DNA of 64,000 nt from Streptomyces sp. CB02261 (GCF_001905665.1 NZ_LIVX01000013.1:124001-188000); one strand, 5' to 3'; counted from the stretch's first letter, positions 42,537 through 51,606 are shown. Notes: generated by a model from the letters alone, not told the origin. Made by a program: numbers and translations.

Positions 42537-43475
42537 ATGGACAGCGCGGCCGTCGACAGGTTCGAGGCCAGCCGGGGCAGGCTGGCCTCGCTCGCGTACC
42601 GTCTGCTCGGCTCGGCGACCGACGCCGAGGACGCCGTGCAGGACACCTTCCTGCGCTGGCAGGCCGCGGACCGCGAACGGGTCGATGTGCCGGAGGCGTG
42701 GCTGACCAAGGTCGTCACCCACCTCTGCCTCGACCGGCTCCGCTCCGCACAGGCGCGTCACGAGCGGGCCGCCGGGGACTGGCTGCCCGAGCCGCTCCTC
42801 GGGGGCGACCCGATGCTCGGCCCCGCCGACACCTTCGAGCAGCGCGAATCGGTGTCCTTGGCCGTACTGGTCCTCATGGAGCGCCTCTCGCCGGTCGAGA
42901 GGGCCGCCTACGTCCTGCGTGAGGCCTTCTCGTACCCCCACGCCGAGATCGCCAGGATCCTCGACATCACCGAGTCCACGAGCCAGCAGCACGTTCACCG
43001 GGCCCGGCGCCGCGTCGCCGCCGAGCGCCGCCGCGGCGGCGAGGTGGACCCCGCGTCCGCCCGCCGGATCGTCGAGGAGTTCCTCGCCGCCGCCACGTCG
43101 GGGCGCACCGAGCGACTGGTGGAACTGCTCACCGCCGACGCGGCCGTGGTCTCGGACGGAGCCGGACTGGCCCGGCGGCTGGTGCGCTACAGGACGCGCG
43201 AGCGTGTCGCCTCCTTTGTGCGGGCCGGGCTCAGGCCCACTCCGGCGAAGCGGCGGCTGGCCGGCGGCTCCATCGCGTTCCACATCGAGTCGGTGAACGG
43301 TTCCCCCGCTGTCCTCGCCGTGGTCGACGGCCGGGTCGTGGGCGCGGTGGCGTGCGACCTCAGCGACGGAAGGATCGCGTTCCTGCGCGGCATCGCCGCC
43401 GTGGACCGGCTCACCCGCCTCAACGAGGCCTGGAGCCGGCGCGAACCCGGCGTGCCGGTCATCGAGGCCTGGTGA
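42537..43475 (+). CDS. ECF41-type RNA polymerase sigma factor (SigJ-like)
   Basis: 312-residue ECF sigma. Region 2 FEASRGRLASLAYRLLGSATDAEDAVQDTF, region 4 RLSPVERAAYVLREAFSYPHAEIARI with TESTSQQHVHRARRR, then a C-terminal SnoaL/NTF2-like domain from about 185 in place of an anti-sigma gene. Family motifs near the linker (DGGG) and C-terminus (NPDKL) are diverged, to SDGAG and AAVDRL. In ECF41 factors the C-terminal domain controls activity in cis. The gene is tightly linked (10 bp) to the oxidoreductase. Confidence 0.93.
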   Translation: MDSAAVDRFEASRGRLASLAYRLLGSATDAEDAVQDTFLRWQAADRERVDVPEAWLTKVVTHLCLDRLRSAQARHERAAGDWLPEPLLGGDPMLGPADTFEQRESVSLAVLVLMERLSPVERAAYVLREAFSYPHAEIARILDITESTSQQHVHRARRRVAAERRRGGEVDPASARRIVEEFLAAATSGRTERLVELLTADAAVVSDGAGLARRLVRYRTRERVASFVRAGLRPTPAKRRLAGGSIAFHIESVNGSPAVLAVVDGRVVGAVACDLSDGRIAFLRGIAAVDRLTRLNEAWSRREPGVPVIEAW

Positions 43476-43502
43476 GCGGAGGACCCTCCGGAGCCGCGCC
43501 GC

Positions 43503-44999
43503 TCAGGCCGACAGGGGATGCGGGAGGCCCGTCCACAGGTCCCCGCCGCCGTCCGGATCCAGTCGCATCAGGGTGAGCGCCTTCGCCGGGAGCGGTTCCG
43601 TCCGCAGGGCGTGCAGGTCCGGCGTGGGTGCGAGGCCCCGGGTGGCCGCCTCCAGGACGCTGCCGAGCGTCGGCGCGTCGCCGGCCAGGGGGCCGAGCGC
43701 ACCCGTGACCAGGCTGCCGAGGACCTTGCGGCGGAGCACGGCCGGGTCGTCGTTCAGGAGTCGGCCGCTCACGGGCGGGGCCGGGATGCCGTGCCGGGCC
43801 AGGCGGGCGGGGCTGATGCGGATGTCGGCGAGGTCCCGGTAGACGAGGCGCCTCGTCCGGTCCTCGGCGTCGACGACGGCGAGCAGGTTCTGGCCGTGCG
43901 CCTCCAGGGCCACCCCGAGGTCGAGCAGGTCCAGGCAGATGCCGAGGGCGAGGTGCGCGAAGTCCACGATCCGGCGCAGCCGTTCGTCCGGCGCGTGGTG
44001 GGCGAGGAGCGCGGGAAGGACGGCGACCGGTACGACCCGCTCCCCGGCCTGCGCGTGGACGTGGGGTGCCTCGCGCAGCAGCGCCGCCAGGTCCGCGTTC
44101 CCCGCCCCCGCCACCGCGAGCGTCCGCGCGATGTGCAGCCGCCCGTCGAGACGGCGCACGAGCCGCTCGACGACGTCGGACGTCGCCATGGCGTGGGTGA
44201 CGGTGTACGCCGAGATGTCCCGCACGGTCGAGGTGAGCCGCGTGCTCAGCGACGTCTTGACGTGCGTGTCCCCACCGATGTCGAGCGTCCGCAGCGACAG
44301 CAGGGGGTGCCCGGACGGACCGGGCCGAAGCGTCGGCCCGGTCAGGACGTGCTCGGCCTGCCAGGGGTGGACGGGGATCAGTACGGCGGCGCCTTCGCGC
44401 AGCTCGCGGGGCCATGTCCCCGACACCGCCGCGCCCTCGACCGGGGCCAGCCGCAGGGCGACCACGGGCCGGTGTTCCGGCGCGTACGCCAGTTGCTCGA
44501 CGGCGGAGAATCCGGGCCGGCAGCGACAGCCCGGGTGGTACGGATGCCCGTCGGTCTCCGCCTGCTCCCACTCCCACGGGTGGGCCGGCGGGGCCGTGGG
44601 TCGGGACGCCGTACGCGAGAGGGCCATGGACGCGACGCTGTGGTCGAGCTCGGCGGCGAACCGGCCGCCCCGTGGCACGGCGAGGGCCGCCATGAGCTCA
44701 GCCGGATGGTCGTACCGGCGCCCGTCGAGGTCGAGCCCGGTCACCGAGGCCGCCGTCGCCCAGGGGTCGGAGGGCGGACCGTGCAGCCGTCGCCCGTCGT
44801 CGAGGCGCAGGGTGACGCCTTCGCGGTCGGCCGACCGTGCGTCGACCCAGGGCAGCGGCTCGTGGACGAGACCGCGCCACAGCCGGGTCAGCACCGCGGC
44901 CCTGGCGCCGGGAAGCGCCTCGGCGTACGCGGCCGTGAGACCCGGCCGGGCCGTGTCCAGCTCGGCGGCGAGGGTCCGCTCCGCGGCGGTTCGGCACAT
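43503..44999 (-). CDS. NIS siderophore synthetase-like protein (IucA/IucC family), short variant
   Basis: 498-residue IucA/IucC-family protein. GHPYHPGCRCRPGFS (the nucleotide-loop lysine of GHPxHPxxK replaced by Arg), IPVHPWQAEHVL, VKTSLSTRLTSTVRDIS, LEAHGQNLLAVVD and YRDLADIRIS. It is shorter than the other three family members here because it lacks an extended N-terminus. It is divergent from a second NIS gene with only 47 bp between starts, so the promoters overlap. No siderophore transporter or other biosynthesis gene adjoins. Confidence 0.88.
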   Translation of the reverse strand: MCRTAAERTLAAELDTARPGLTAAYAEALPGARAAVLTRLWRGLVHEPLPWVDARSADREGVTLRLDDGRRLHGPPSDPWATAASVTGLDLDGRRYDHPAELMAALAVPRGGRFAAELDHSVASMALSRTASRPTAPPAHPWEWEQAETDGHPYHPGCRCRPGFSAVEQLAYAPEHRPVVALRLAPVEGAAVSGTWPRELREGAAVLIPVHPWQAEHVLTGPTLRPGPSGHPLLSLRTLDIGGDTHVKTSLSTRLTSTVRDISAYTVTHAMATSDVVERLVRRLDGRLHIARTLAVAGAGNADLAALLREAPHVHAQAGERVVPVAVLPALLAHHAPDERLRRIVDFAHLALGICLDLLDLGVALEAHGQNLLAVVDAEDRTRRLVYRDLADIRISPARLARHGIPAPPVSGRLLNDDPAVLRRKVLGSLVTGALGPLAGDAPTLGSVLEAATRGLAPTPDLHALRTEPLPAKALTLMRLDPDGGGDLWTGLPHPLSA

Positions 45000-45046
45000 G
45001 CGGATGTTCTATCGCAGCCGCAGACGATCCACACATACTGAAGTCG

Positions 45047-46741
45047 ATGAACGCACTCACGCGGACCGCCGACGCGCTGGCGGTGACGCCCCTCCTCAAC
45101 TGCCTGCTCCGCGAGACCACGGACCCGGCGGAGGACCCGTCGGGGCGGCCGTCGGGGGGCCGGGCAGAGGAGTCGGCAGGGGGTCGGGCAGGGCGCCCGG
45201 CACGGCGGTCGGCCGGGGACCCGGCGGGGGGCCGGGCAGCGGACCCGGCAGCGCAGTCGGCAGAGAGCCCGGCGAGAGGCCTGCCTATCGACCCCGCAGA
45301 GGCCTCTGCGCCCGCCCCCGCGTACACCGTCCACCGCCTCCGCGGCAGCGGCCGGCTCCTGCGGGTCCGCCCCGGCCACCGCCCCTCCGGCGCCGAGCTG
45401 TGGACGGGGAGCGCCTGGCGGCCGCTGCGCCACGCCGGGCTCGTCGACCTCGCCGTCCAGGAGATGCACGCCTCCACCGGGCGCCACAACCCCGCCCTGG
45501 CCGCCGAGATGGCCGCCAGCCGTGCGGCCGTGCGGGCCGTGCTCGCCGCGCGCGCCCGCACGACACCGCCCGACGACCTCTGGCTCCGCTCCGAACAGGC
45601 CCTGGTCATGGGCCACCCCTGCCACCCGGCCCCCAAGGCGCGTACCTGCGACGGTCCTCCTGCCGCCTGGCTGCGCTACGCGCCCGAGGCCTACGCCCGG
45701 TTTCCGCTCGTCCTGCTCGGCGTACGTGACGACGCGGTCGTCGAGGACGGCGACACCGCGGCCCTGGACGCCCTCGGCGAGGCTCCCCCCGGCTACCGGC
45801 TGCTTCCCGCCCACCCCTGGCAGCTCGCACTGACCGACCGGACCACGCGCGTGCGTGCCGCGTTCGCCGACGGCCGCCTCGTCCGGCTGGGCGTCACTCC
45901 CCGGGCCGCGCGGCCGACGGCCTCGGTCCGCACCCTGCACCTCCCGGGCGAGGTCTCGGGGGGCGGCGGGGACCTGTTCCTGAAGTTCAGCCTCGACGTC
46001 CGGATCACCAACGACGTCCGCCGGATGCGCCGCCACGAACTGCTCCATGTGCGCTGCACGGACCCGCTGGTCACCGCCGCCTTCGCCGCCATGGGCGGCC
46101 CGGCGGCCTGGCTCAGCGACCGCGGCTACCGCACGGTCGACGGCCTCTTCGAGACCTGCGCCGTCGTCGTCCGGGACGGCCTCGCCCGTCACCTGGCCCC
46201 CGGCTCGACCGCCGTGCTGGCCGCCGCGCTCGCCGAGGGCTTCCACGGCAACCCGCTCGACCGGGTCGACGACCCCCTGCCCTGGTGGTCGGCGTATCTC
46301 CGCTGTGTCGTGGCGCCCGTCCTCGAGGCGTTCGCCCGCTTCGGTGTCGTCGTGGAGTGCCATCTGCAGAACACGCTGATCGCCGTGGACACGCACGGCA
46401 TGCCCGTCCAGTCCGTGTTCCGTGACGCGGAGGGCGCCAGGACGGTCCCCCGGACGCCCCGCGCGGCCGCCTGGCGGAGACTCGTCTACTGCCTCGTCGT
46501 CAACAACCTCTGCGAGATCGCCGGCGCGCTCACCCACCGCTTCCCGGGCTCCGGCCCCGCCCTCTGGGCTGTGGCCCGCGCCGAGTTCGAGCGGGGCGGC
46601 CGGCTGCCGGAGCTCCCCGACGTCAAGGAGCTGCTCGACTCCCCCACCCTCCCCGGCAAGGCGAACCTGCTCTCCCGCTGGATCGGCGCGGAGGCGACCG
46701 CCCCCCACTACCTCCCCGTGCCCAACCCCCTGCGCCCCTAG
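45047..46741 (+). CDS. NIS siderophore synthetase (IucA/IucC family)
   Basis: 564-residue member of the same family with all motifs intact: VMGHPCHPAPKARTC, LPAHPWQLALTD, LKFSLDVRITNDVRRM, VECHLQNTLIAVD and RDAEGAR. A low-complexity insert of about 55 residues (Gly/Arg/Ala/Ser/Pro) follows the first 25 residues. It is divergent from the previous gene and is probably its functional partner, since NIS synthetases often act in pairs on the two ends of a dicarboxylate. The stop overlaps that of the convergent downstream gene (CTAG). Confidence 0.9.
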   Translation: MNALTRTADALAVTPLLNCLLRETTDPAEDPSGRPSGGRAEESAGGRAGRPARRSAGDPAGGRAADPAAQSAESPARGLPIDPAEASAPAPAYTVHRLRGSGRLLRVRPGHRPSGAELWTGSAWRPLRHAGLVDLAVQEMHASTGRHNPALAAEMAASRAAVRAVLAARARTTPPDDLWLRSEQALVMGHPCHPAPKARTCDGPPAAWLRYAPEAYARFPLVLLGVRDDAVVEDGDTAALDALGEAPPGYRLLPAHPWQLALTDRTTRVRAAFADGRLVRLGVTPRAARPTASVRTLHLPGEVSGGGGDLFLKFSLDVRITNDVRRMRRHELLHVRCTDPLVTAAFAAMGGPAAWLSDRGYRTVDGLFETCAVVVRDGLARHLAPGSTAVLAAALAEGFHGNPLDRVDDPLPWWSAYLRCVVAPVLEAFARFGVVVECHLQNTLIAVDTHGMPVQSVFRDAEGARTVPRTPRAAAWRRLVYCLVVNNLCEIAGALTHRFPGSGPALWAVARAEFERGGRLPELPDVKELLDSPTLPGKANLLSRWIGAEATAPHYLPVPNPLRP

Positions 46742-47139
46742 GAGCCCGCGGGGCTCTCAGGTCCCGTGGGCTCCGCCGCCCCCGCAGGTCCCGTACGCCC
46801 CCGCCCGCGACGCGCGCGTACCGCCCATACCGCGCGCGTGATGCCGTACCCGAGGAGCCAGGGCAGCACCGTGATGCCGAGGACGTACACGAGGAGGTAG
46901 CCCAGGACGTCGTCCCGGTGGCCGGGGCGGTCCCAGGACTCCAGGGGCATCACGATGACGATCGCGGACACCACCACCGGCACCAGTGGCAGCAGCACGG
47001 ACCACAACCGCGGCCCCAGGCCCGGCCGCCGGGCGCACCACACCCCCATCGCGCCCATGAGGAAGGGCCCGCACGGCACCCACAGCAGCACCGGGAGCAG
47101 AAACAGCGCCCACCACTCGTCGGATGTTCCGTACATCAT
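46738..47139 (-). CDS. small polytopic membrane protein of unknown function
   Basis: 133-residue protein starting MMYGTSDEWWALF. Three hydrophobic segments: ALFLLPVLLWVPCGPFLMG, VLLPLVPVVVSAIVIVMPL and VLGYLLVYVLGITVLPWLL. A basic C-terminal tail follows. AGGGGG precedes the Met pair. Its stop codon overlaps that of the convergent NIS gene. No family recognised. Confidence 0.65.
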   Translation of the reverse strand: MMYGTSDEWWALFLLPVLLWVPCGPFLMGAMGVWCARRPGLGPRLWSVLLPLVPVVVSAIVIVMPLESWDRPGHRDDVLGYLLVYVLGITVLPWLLGYGITRAVWAVRARRGRGRTGPAGAAEPTGPESPAGS

Positions 47140-47152
47140 CGACGCCCCCTGA

Positions 47153-47220
47153 CCCCGTCCCCGCCCCGCACCCCGACCCGGCGGAACCCCGTCCCCGCCC
47201 CGCACCCCGACCCGGCGGAA
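47153..47220. repeat. 34-bp perfect tandem duplication
   Basis: Two adjacent identical 34-bp units (47153-47186, 47187-47220) beginning CCCCGTCCCCGCCCCGCACC, in the 212-bp region before the histidine kinase gene. Confidence 0.85.
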
Positions 47221-47351
47221 CCTCGCCCCCCGGCGAAGCCCCCGCGCCCGGCGAGACCCCGCCCCTGTCCCGGCGAAGCCCCCCGCGCGCCCCCGGCCGG
47301 GCCACCCGCGCGTACCGCCTCGGAAGCGAGCCCCCGCCTATCCTTCGACGC

Positions 47352-48572
47352 ATGTCGCTCCCCCTCCGTTCCCCCGGCGGACGTCTGTCCCCGCGGGCCG
47401 CCGACGCCCTCGTGGCCGGTGTCGTCCTGCTCGTCGTCGCCGTCTGGACGCTCGTGTCCGCGGCGCACACGAGCGAGCCCGCCGTCCGTACGGCGCTCGG
47501 CTGGATGCTCGTCGTGGCCGGGTGCGGGGCCCTGTACTTCCGGCGGCGGCAGCCGGTCGCGGTCGCCGTCGTCACGCTGCTCACCTGCGTCGTCTACTAC
47601 CCGCTGTCCGCGCAGGACGGCCCGCTCATGATCGCCTTCGCGCTCGCGCTCTACACGACCGCCGCCGAGGGCCGGTTCGCCGCCGCGGTGGCGCTCGCCG
47701 CCGTCACCCTGCTCGCGGTGGGGGTCGGGGAGATCCGGCAGCAGCCGGGGCACCGGCAGATCGACGACACCTCGCTCGCGATGCTGGCCGGCTGGCTGAT
47801 CAGCCTGGTCGCCGTGGGCCGGGCCCAGCGCACCAGGAGCGCCTACCTCCACGAGGTGGAGCAGCGGGCGCTCGCCGCCGAGCGGGAGCAGGAGGCCCGG
47901 GCCCGGCAGAGCGCCACCGAGGAGCGGCTGCGGATCGCCCGGGAGGTGCACGACGTGCTCGGCCACAGCATCTCGCTGATCAACGTCCAGTCCGGTGCCG
48001 CGCTGCACCGCCTCGGCAAGGGCCCCGCCCCCGAGGCCGGGCTCGCCACCGCCACCGAGGCCCTGGAGGCGGTGAAGGCCACCAGCAAGGACGCGCTGCG
48101 CGAGCTGCGGGCCACCCTCGGGATGTTGCGCCGCGCCGACGAGCCCACGCCGACGGCCCCGCCGTCCTCCGGTCTCGCGCTGCTCGGGGACCTCGCGGGG
48201 CGCGCCCGGAGCGCGGGGCTCGACGTCCGTACGGAGAGCACCGGCACCCCTGTGTCCCTGCCTCCGGCCGTGGACCTCGCCGCGTACCGGATCGTGCAGG
48301 AGTCGCTGACGAACATCACGCGCCACGCGCGCGCGAAGACCGTCCGCGTGTCCCTCGACTGGGGCACGGACACCGTACGGCTGCGGATCGAGGACGACGG
48401 GGAGGGAGCGCCGGAGGGGAGGCCGCTGGGCAGCGGCATCCGCGGCATGGCCGAGCGGGCCCGCGCGCTGGGCGGCGGGCTGACCGCCGACAATGGGGAG
48501 GGCGGCGGTTTCCTGGTGGACGCCCGGCTGCCGTTCTCCGTACCCGCCGTGTCCGAGGGGGACCCCCGATGA
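47352..48572 (+). CDS. NarL-type sensor histidine kinase
   Basis: 406-residue HisKA_3-type kinase. Four or five N-terminal membrane helices (about 17-155), a coiled-coil stretch (YLHEVEQRALAAEREQEARA), the phosphoacceptor H200 in EVHDVLGHSISLIN, and HATPase_c (ESLTNITRHARAKT, RIEDDGEGAPEG, GSGIRGMAERA). The lack of a large extracellular loop suggests it senses within the membrane or cytosol. Its stop overlaps the start of the response-regulator gene by 4 bp. Confidence 0.92.
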   Translation: MSLPLRSPGGRLSPRAADALVAGVVLLVVAVWTLVSAAHTSEPAVRTALGWMLVVAGCGALYFRRRQPVAVAVVTLLTCVVYYPLSAQDGPLMIAFALALYTTAAEGRFAAAVALAAVTLLAVGVGEIRQQPGHRQIDDTSLAMLAGWLISLVAVGRAQRTRSAYLHEVEQRALAAEREQEARARQSATEERLRIAREVHDVLGHSISLINVQSGAALHRLGKGPAPEAGLATATEALEAVKATSKDALRELRATLGMLRRADEPTPTAPPSSGLALLGDLAGRARSAGLDVRTESTGTPVSLPPAVDLAAYRIVQESLTNITRHARAKTVRVSLDWGTDTVRLRIEDDGEGAPEGRPLGSGIRGMAERARALGGGLTADNGEGGGFLVDARLPFSVPAVSEGDPR

Positions 48573-49237
48573 TCCGTGTCGTGCTCGCCGACGACCAGAC
48601 CCTGGTCCGGGCCGGCTTCCGGTCGATCCTCTCCGACGAGGAGGACATCGAGGTCGTCGGAGAGGCCGGGGACGGTGAGCGGGCGATCGGGCTCGCGCGC
48701 GAGCTCCGCCCGGACGTGGTCCTCATGGACATCCGCATGCCGGTGCTCGACGGCCTCGAAGCGACCCGTCGCATCACCGCCGACGAGCGGCTCACGGAGG
48801 TCCGGGTGGTCATCCTGACCACGTTCGACGCCGACGACCACGTGTACGGGGCGCTGCGCGCGGGTGCGTCGGGTTTCCTCGTGAAGGACACCGAGCCGAT
48901 GGAACTGCTGCACGCGGTACGGGTGGTGGCGCGCGGCGACGCCCTGATCGCCCCGGCCGTGACTCGCCGTCTGATCGCCGAGTTCGCCGGCCGGGCCGGA
49001 CGGCAGCCGGACCCGAGTCCCCGCCTCAACGTCCTCACCGAGCGTGAGCGCGAGGTCCTCGGCCTGGTGGGGGCCGGGCTGTCCAACGACGAGATCGCCG
49101 GCCGTCTCGTGCTCTCCCCCGCGACGGCGAAGACCCATGTCAGCCGGATCATGACCAAGCTGGCCGTACGGGACCGGGCGCAGCTGGTGATCCTGGCGTA
49201 CGAGTCCGGGATGATCACCCCGGGCTGGCTGGCCTGA
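48569..49237 (+). CDS. NarL/FixJ-family response regulator
   Basis: 222-residue regulator with a receiver domain (D9, D54 in VLMDIRMPVLDG, K in FLVKDTEPMELL) and a C-terminal LuxR-type helix-turn-helix (LTEREREVLGLVGAGLSNDEIAG). It overlaps its kinase gene. cydA follows 171 bp downstream on the same strand, so regulation of the bd oxidase by this pair is possible but not shown. Confidence 0.94.
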   Translation: MIRVVLADDQTLVRAGFRSILSDEEDIEVVGEAGDGERAIGLARELRPDVVLMDIRMPVLDGLEATRRITADERLTEVRVVILTTFDADDHVYGALRAGASGFLVKDTEPMELLHAVRVVARGDALIAPAVTRRLIAEFAGRAGRQPDPSPRLNVLTEREREVLGLVGAGLSNDEIAGRLVLSPATAKTHVSRIMTKLAVRDRAQLVILAYESGMITPGWLA

Positions 49238-49408
49238 GACCGCCGGGCGCGTCGGCCCCGCCTGATCGACAAGGCACCCCTAGGGGACGGGACCCGGCGG
49301 GGACAACTCGTGGGGTACGCGCGCGCGGGCCGGCGCAACCGGTGGGGTACGGCCGGTGTCCACCCGGGGGTGACGCCCGGCCCGTGACCGTACGCCGACG
49401 CTGTTCGG

Positions 49409-50707
49409 GTGAACCAGGACGTACTCGATCTCGCGCGGCTGCAGTTCGCCCTCACGGCGGGCGGCCACTTCCTCTTCGTCGCCCTCACCCTGGGGCTCGC
49501 GACGGTCGTCGCCGTGCTCCAGACGAAGGCCACGTTCGGCCGGAAGCCGCTGGACGCGCGCATGGTGCGGTTCTGGGGCCAGCTGTACGTGATCAACTAC
49601 GCGGTCGGGATCGTCACGGGCCTCGTGATGGAGTTCCAGTTCGGCATGGCCTGGAGCGGGCTCACGCACGAGGCGGGGAACGTCCTCGGCGCCTCGCTCG
49701 CCGTCGAGACGATCGTGGCGTTCTTCGTCGAGTCGACCTTCCTCGGCCTGTGGATCTTCGGCTGGAACCGGCTCAACCGCTGGGCGCATCTGGCCGCGAT
49801 CTGGATCGTCGTCCTGACCGCCTGGCTGTCGGCGTACTGGATCCTCGTCTCCAACGGCTTCCTCAACCACCCGGTGGGGTACGGCTCCGAGCACGGCGAA
49901 CTCGTCCTGGACGACCCGCTCGCCGTACTGATGAACCCCTCCGCGCTGCTGGCCTTCGGTCACGTCCTGGCCGGAGCGCTGCTCACAGCCGGTTTCTTCA
50001 TGGCCGGGGTGAGCGCGTACCACCTGTTCCGGCGGAGCCCCGAGTGGGAGTTCTTCGGCCGGAGCCTGCGGATCGGGGTGTTCCTCTCGGCGCCCGCGCT
50101 GATGGTGACCGCCGCCTTCGGTGGTGTGCAGTTCGCCGTGCTCGACGCCTTCCAGCCCATGAAGTCCGCCGTCTTCAGCGGGAAGGCCGCCGAGATCGCG
50201 CGGGTCCAGGCGGAGCTGACGGAGCGTTTCGGTCCGGGGGACTACGTGCCCTCGGAAGCGTGGACCCGTGGCGGTGCGCTGCTGATGCTCGTCAGCTTCG
50301 CCCTGATGATGTACCTGTGTTTCGCCGGGGTGATCCTGGCCTCCTTCAAGAAGGTCGTCATCCGGTTCCGGTTCTGGCACGTCGTCCTGATGGCGGCCGT
50401 GCCGCTGCCGTACCTCGCGATGATCAGCGGCTGGGTCTTCCGGGAGTCCGGGCGGCAGCCCTGGGTGGTCTACGGCCTCCTGAAGACGGAGGACGCGGTC
50501 TCGGACCTCTCCCCCGGCACCATGCGCCTCTCCCTCGCCGTCTTCACCACGGTCTTCGTGCTGCTCGCCGTCCTCAACGCCTGGCTCCTCACCCGGCACG
50601 CCCGACGGGGTCCCGTCGAGTCGGGTCTCGGCCACGACGAACGCCCCGCCGAGGCCGAGGACGGAACACCCGACCCTGCCGACGCGCTCCCCGCACCCCG
50701 CTACTGA
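49409..50707 (+). CDS. cydA: cytochrome bd-type quinol oxidase subunit I
   Basis: 432-residue polytopic protein with haem ligand candidates H20 (AGGHFLFVAL), the conserved Glu of AVETIVAFFVES and His in GHVLAGALL. The GRQPW quinol-site motif (RESGRQPWVVYG) is present. The quinol-binding Q-loop is the short form. It receives electrons from menaquinol and reduces O2 with high affinity. GTG at 49409. No cydCD haem/thiol exporter genes follow. Confidence 0.9.
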   Translation: MNQDVLDLARLQFALTAGGHFLFVALTLGLATVVAVLQTKATFGRKPLDARMVRFWGQLYVINYAVGIVTGLVMEFQFGMAWSGLTHEAGNVLGASLAVETIVAFFVESTFLGLWIFGWNRLNRWAHLAAIWIVVLTAWLSAYWILVSNGFLNHPVGYGSEHGELVLDDPLAVLMNPSALLAFGHVLAGALLTAGFFMAGVSAYHLFRRSPEWEFFGRSLRIGVFLSAPALMVTAAFGGVQFAVLDAFQPMKSAVFSGKAAEIARVQAELTERFGPGDYVPSEAWTRGGALLMLVSFALMMYLCFAGVILASFKKVVIRFRFWHVVLMAAVPLPYLAMISGWVFRESGRQPWVVYGLLKTEDAVSDLSPGTMRLSLAVFTTVFVLLAVLNAWLLTRHARRGPVESGLGHDERPAEAEDGTPDPADALPAPRY

Positions 50708-50826
50708 GCCGCGCCCTGCCCCTCGTACCGCGCCCACCGCTGCCCGTACGCGCACCCTGCCCCCAGCCGCCCCACCCCCCGTACCGAGTCCCGCCCGCAC
50801 CACCGAGGAAAGCCCGAGGAGCCCCC

Positions 50827-51606
50827 GTGGAGACCCTGGCCATCGCCCTGCTCGCCTTCTTCGCGGCGGGCTGGTCCGTCCTCGCCGGGGCGGACATCGG
50901 GACCGGCATGCTCATGCCCTGGCTCGGCCGGAGCGACCGGGAACGCCGGCTCGTCCTCGCCTCCTTCGCTCCCTTCTTCCTGGGCAACGAGGTCTGGCTC
51001 GTCGCCACCGTCGGGGTCCTCGTCGGCTGCTTCCCCGCCCTGGAAGGAGAACTGCTCAGCGGTCAGTTCCCGGTCCTCGTGGCCCTGCTGACCGGCTGGA
51101 TCCTCCGCGACGCGGCCCTCTGGTCGCGCGGCCGGGGCCCCGGTCCGCGCTGGCGCGCGGCCTGCGACGGGGCCGTGACGTCCGGGAGTTGGGCCGTCGC
51201 GCTCTCCTGGGGGTGGCTGCTCGCGGCTCTCCTCACCGAACGGCCGTACGCACCGGCCGCCGGCCCCACGGGCGTCCTCGCCGCGCTCGCCGTGGCCGCG
51301 CTGTTCTCCGCGCACGGGCTGGGTTTCGCCACGCTGCGGCTCACGGGGCTGCCGTACGAGCGGGCCCGCAGGCTCGTCGGACACGCCGGGCGTCCCTGGC
51401 AGTCCTTCGCGCTCACGGCGGGCCTGATGGGCGCGCTGCCGCTCTGGGCGGGGACCGCGCTGCCGCTGGCCGAGCGGGCCGCCGACCCGGGCACGCTCGG
51501 ACTGCTCGTGCCCGCCCTGCTGTGCGTCACCCCGCTGCTCGTAGCCGTCCAGGCGTGGATCTGGCACGCCTTCCGGCACCGGGTCACCGGTCCTTCGTAT
51601 CTCTGA
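50827..51606 (+). CDS. cydB: cytochrome bd-type quinol oxidase subunit II, short
   Basis: 259-residue subunit II. The conserved N-terminal features are present (VLAGADIGTGMLMPWLGR then GNEVWLVATVG), and about seven hydrophobic helices. Typical CydB is 330-380 residues, so this one is short by about two helices. GTG at 50827 gives VETLAIALLAFF; the upstream frame to 49342 is not coding here. It is 119 bp after cydA. The stop codon lies within the end of the convergent AI-2E gene. Confidence 0.87.
   Translation: METLAIALLAFFAAGWSVLAGADIGTGMLMPWLGRSDRERRLVLASFAPFFLGNEVWLVATVGVLVGCFPALEGELLSGQFPVLVALLTGWILRDAALWSRGRGPGPRWRAACDGAVTSGSWAVALSWGWLLAALLTERPYAPAAGPTGVLAALAVAALFSAHGLGFATLRLTGLPYERARRLVGHAGRPWQSFALTAGLMGALPLWAGTALPLAERAADPGTLGLLVPALLCVTPLLVAVQAWIWHAFRHRVTGPSYL

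Noticed and set aside
45000..45046. IdeR/DmdR iron box between the divergent NIS genes
   Set aside because: No TTAGGTTAGGCT-like palindrome is present in the 47 bp, so iron control there cannot be claimed from sequence.
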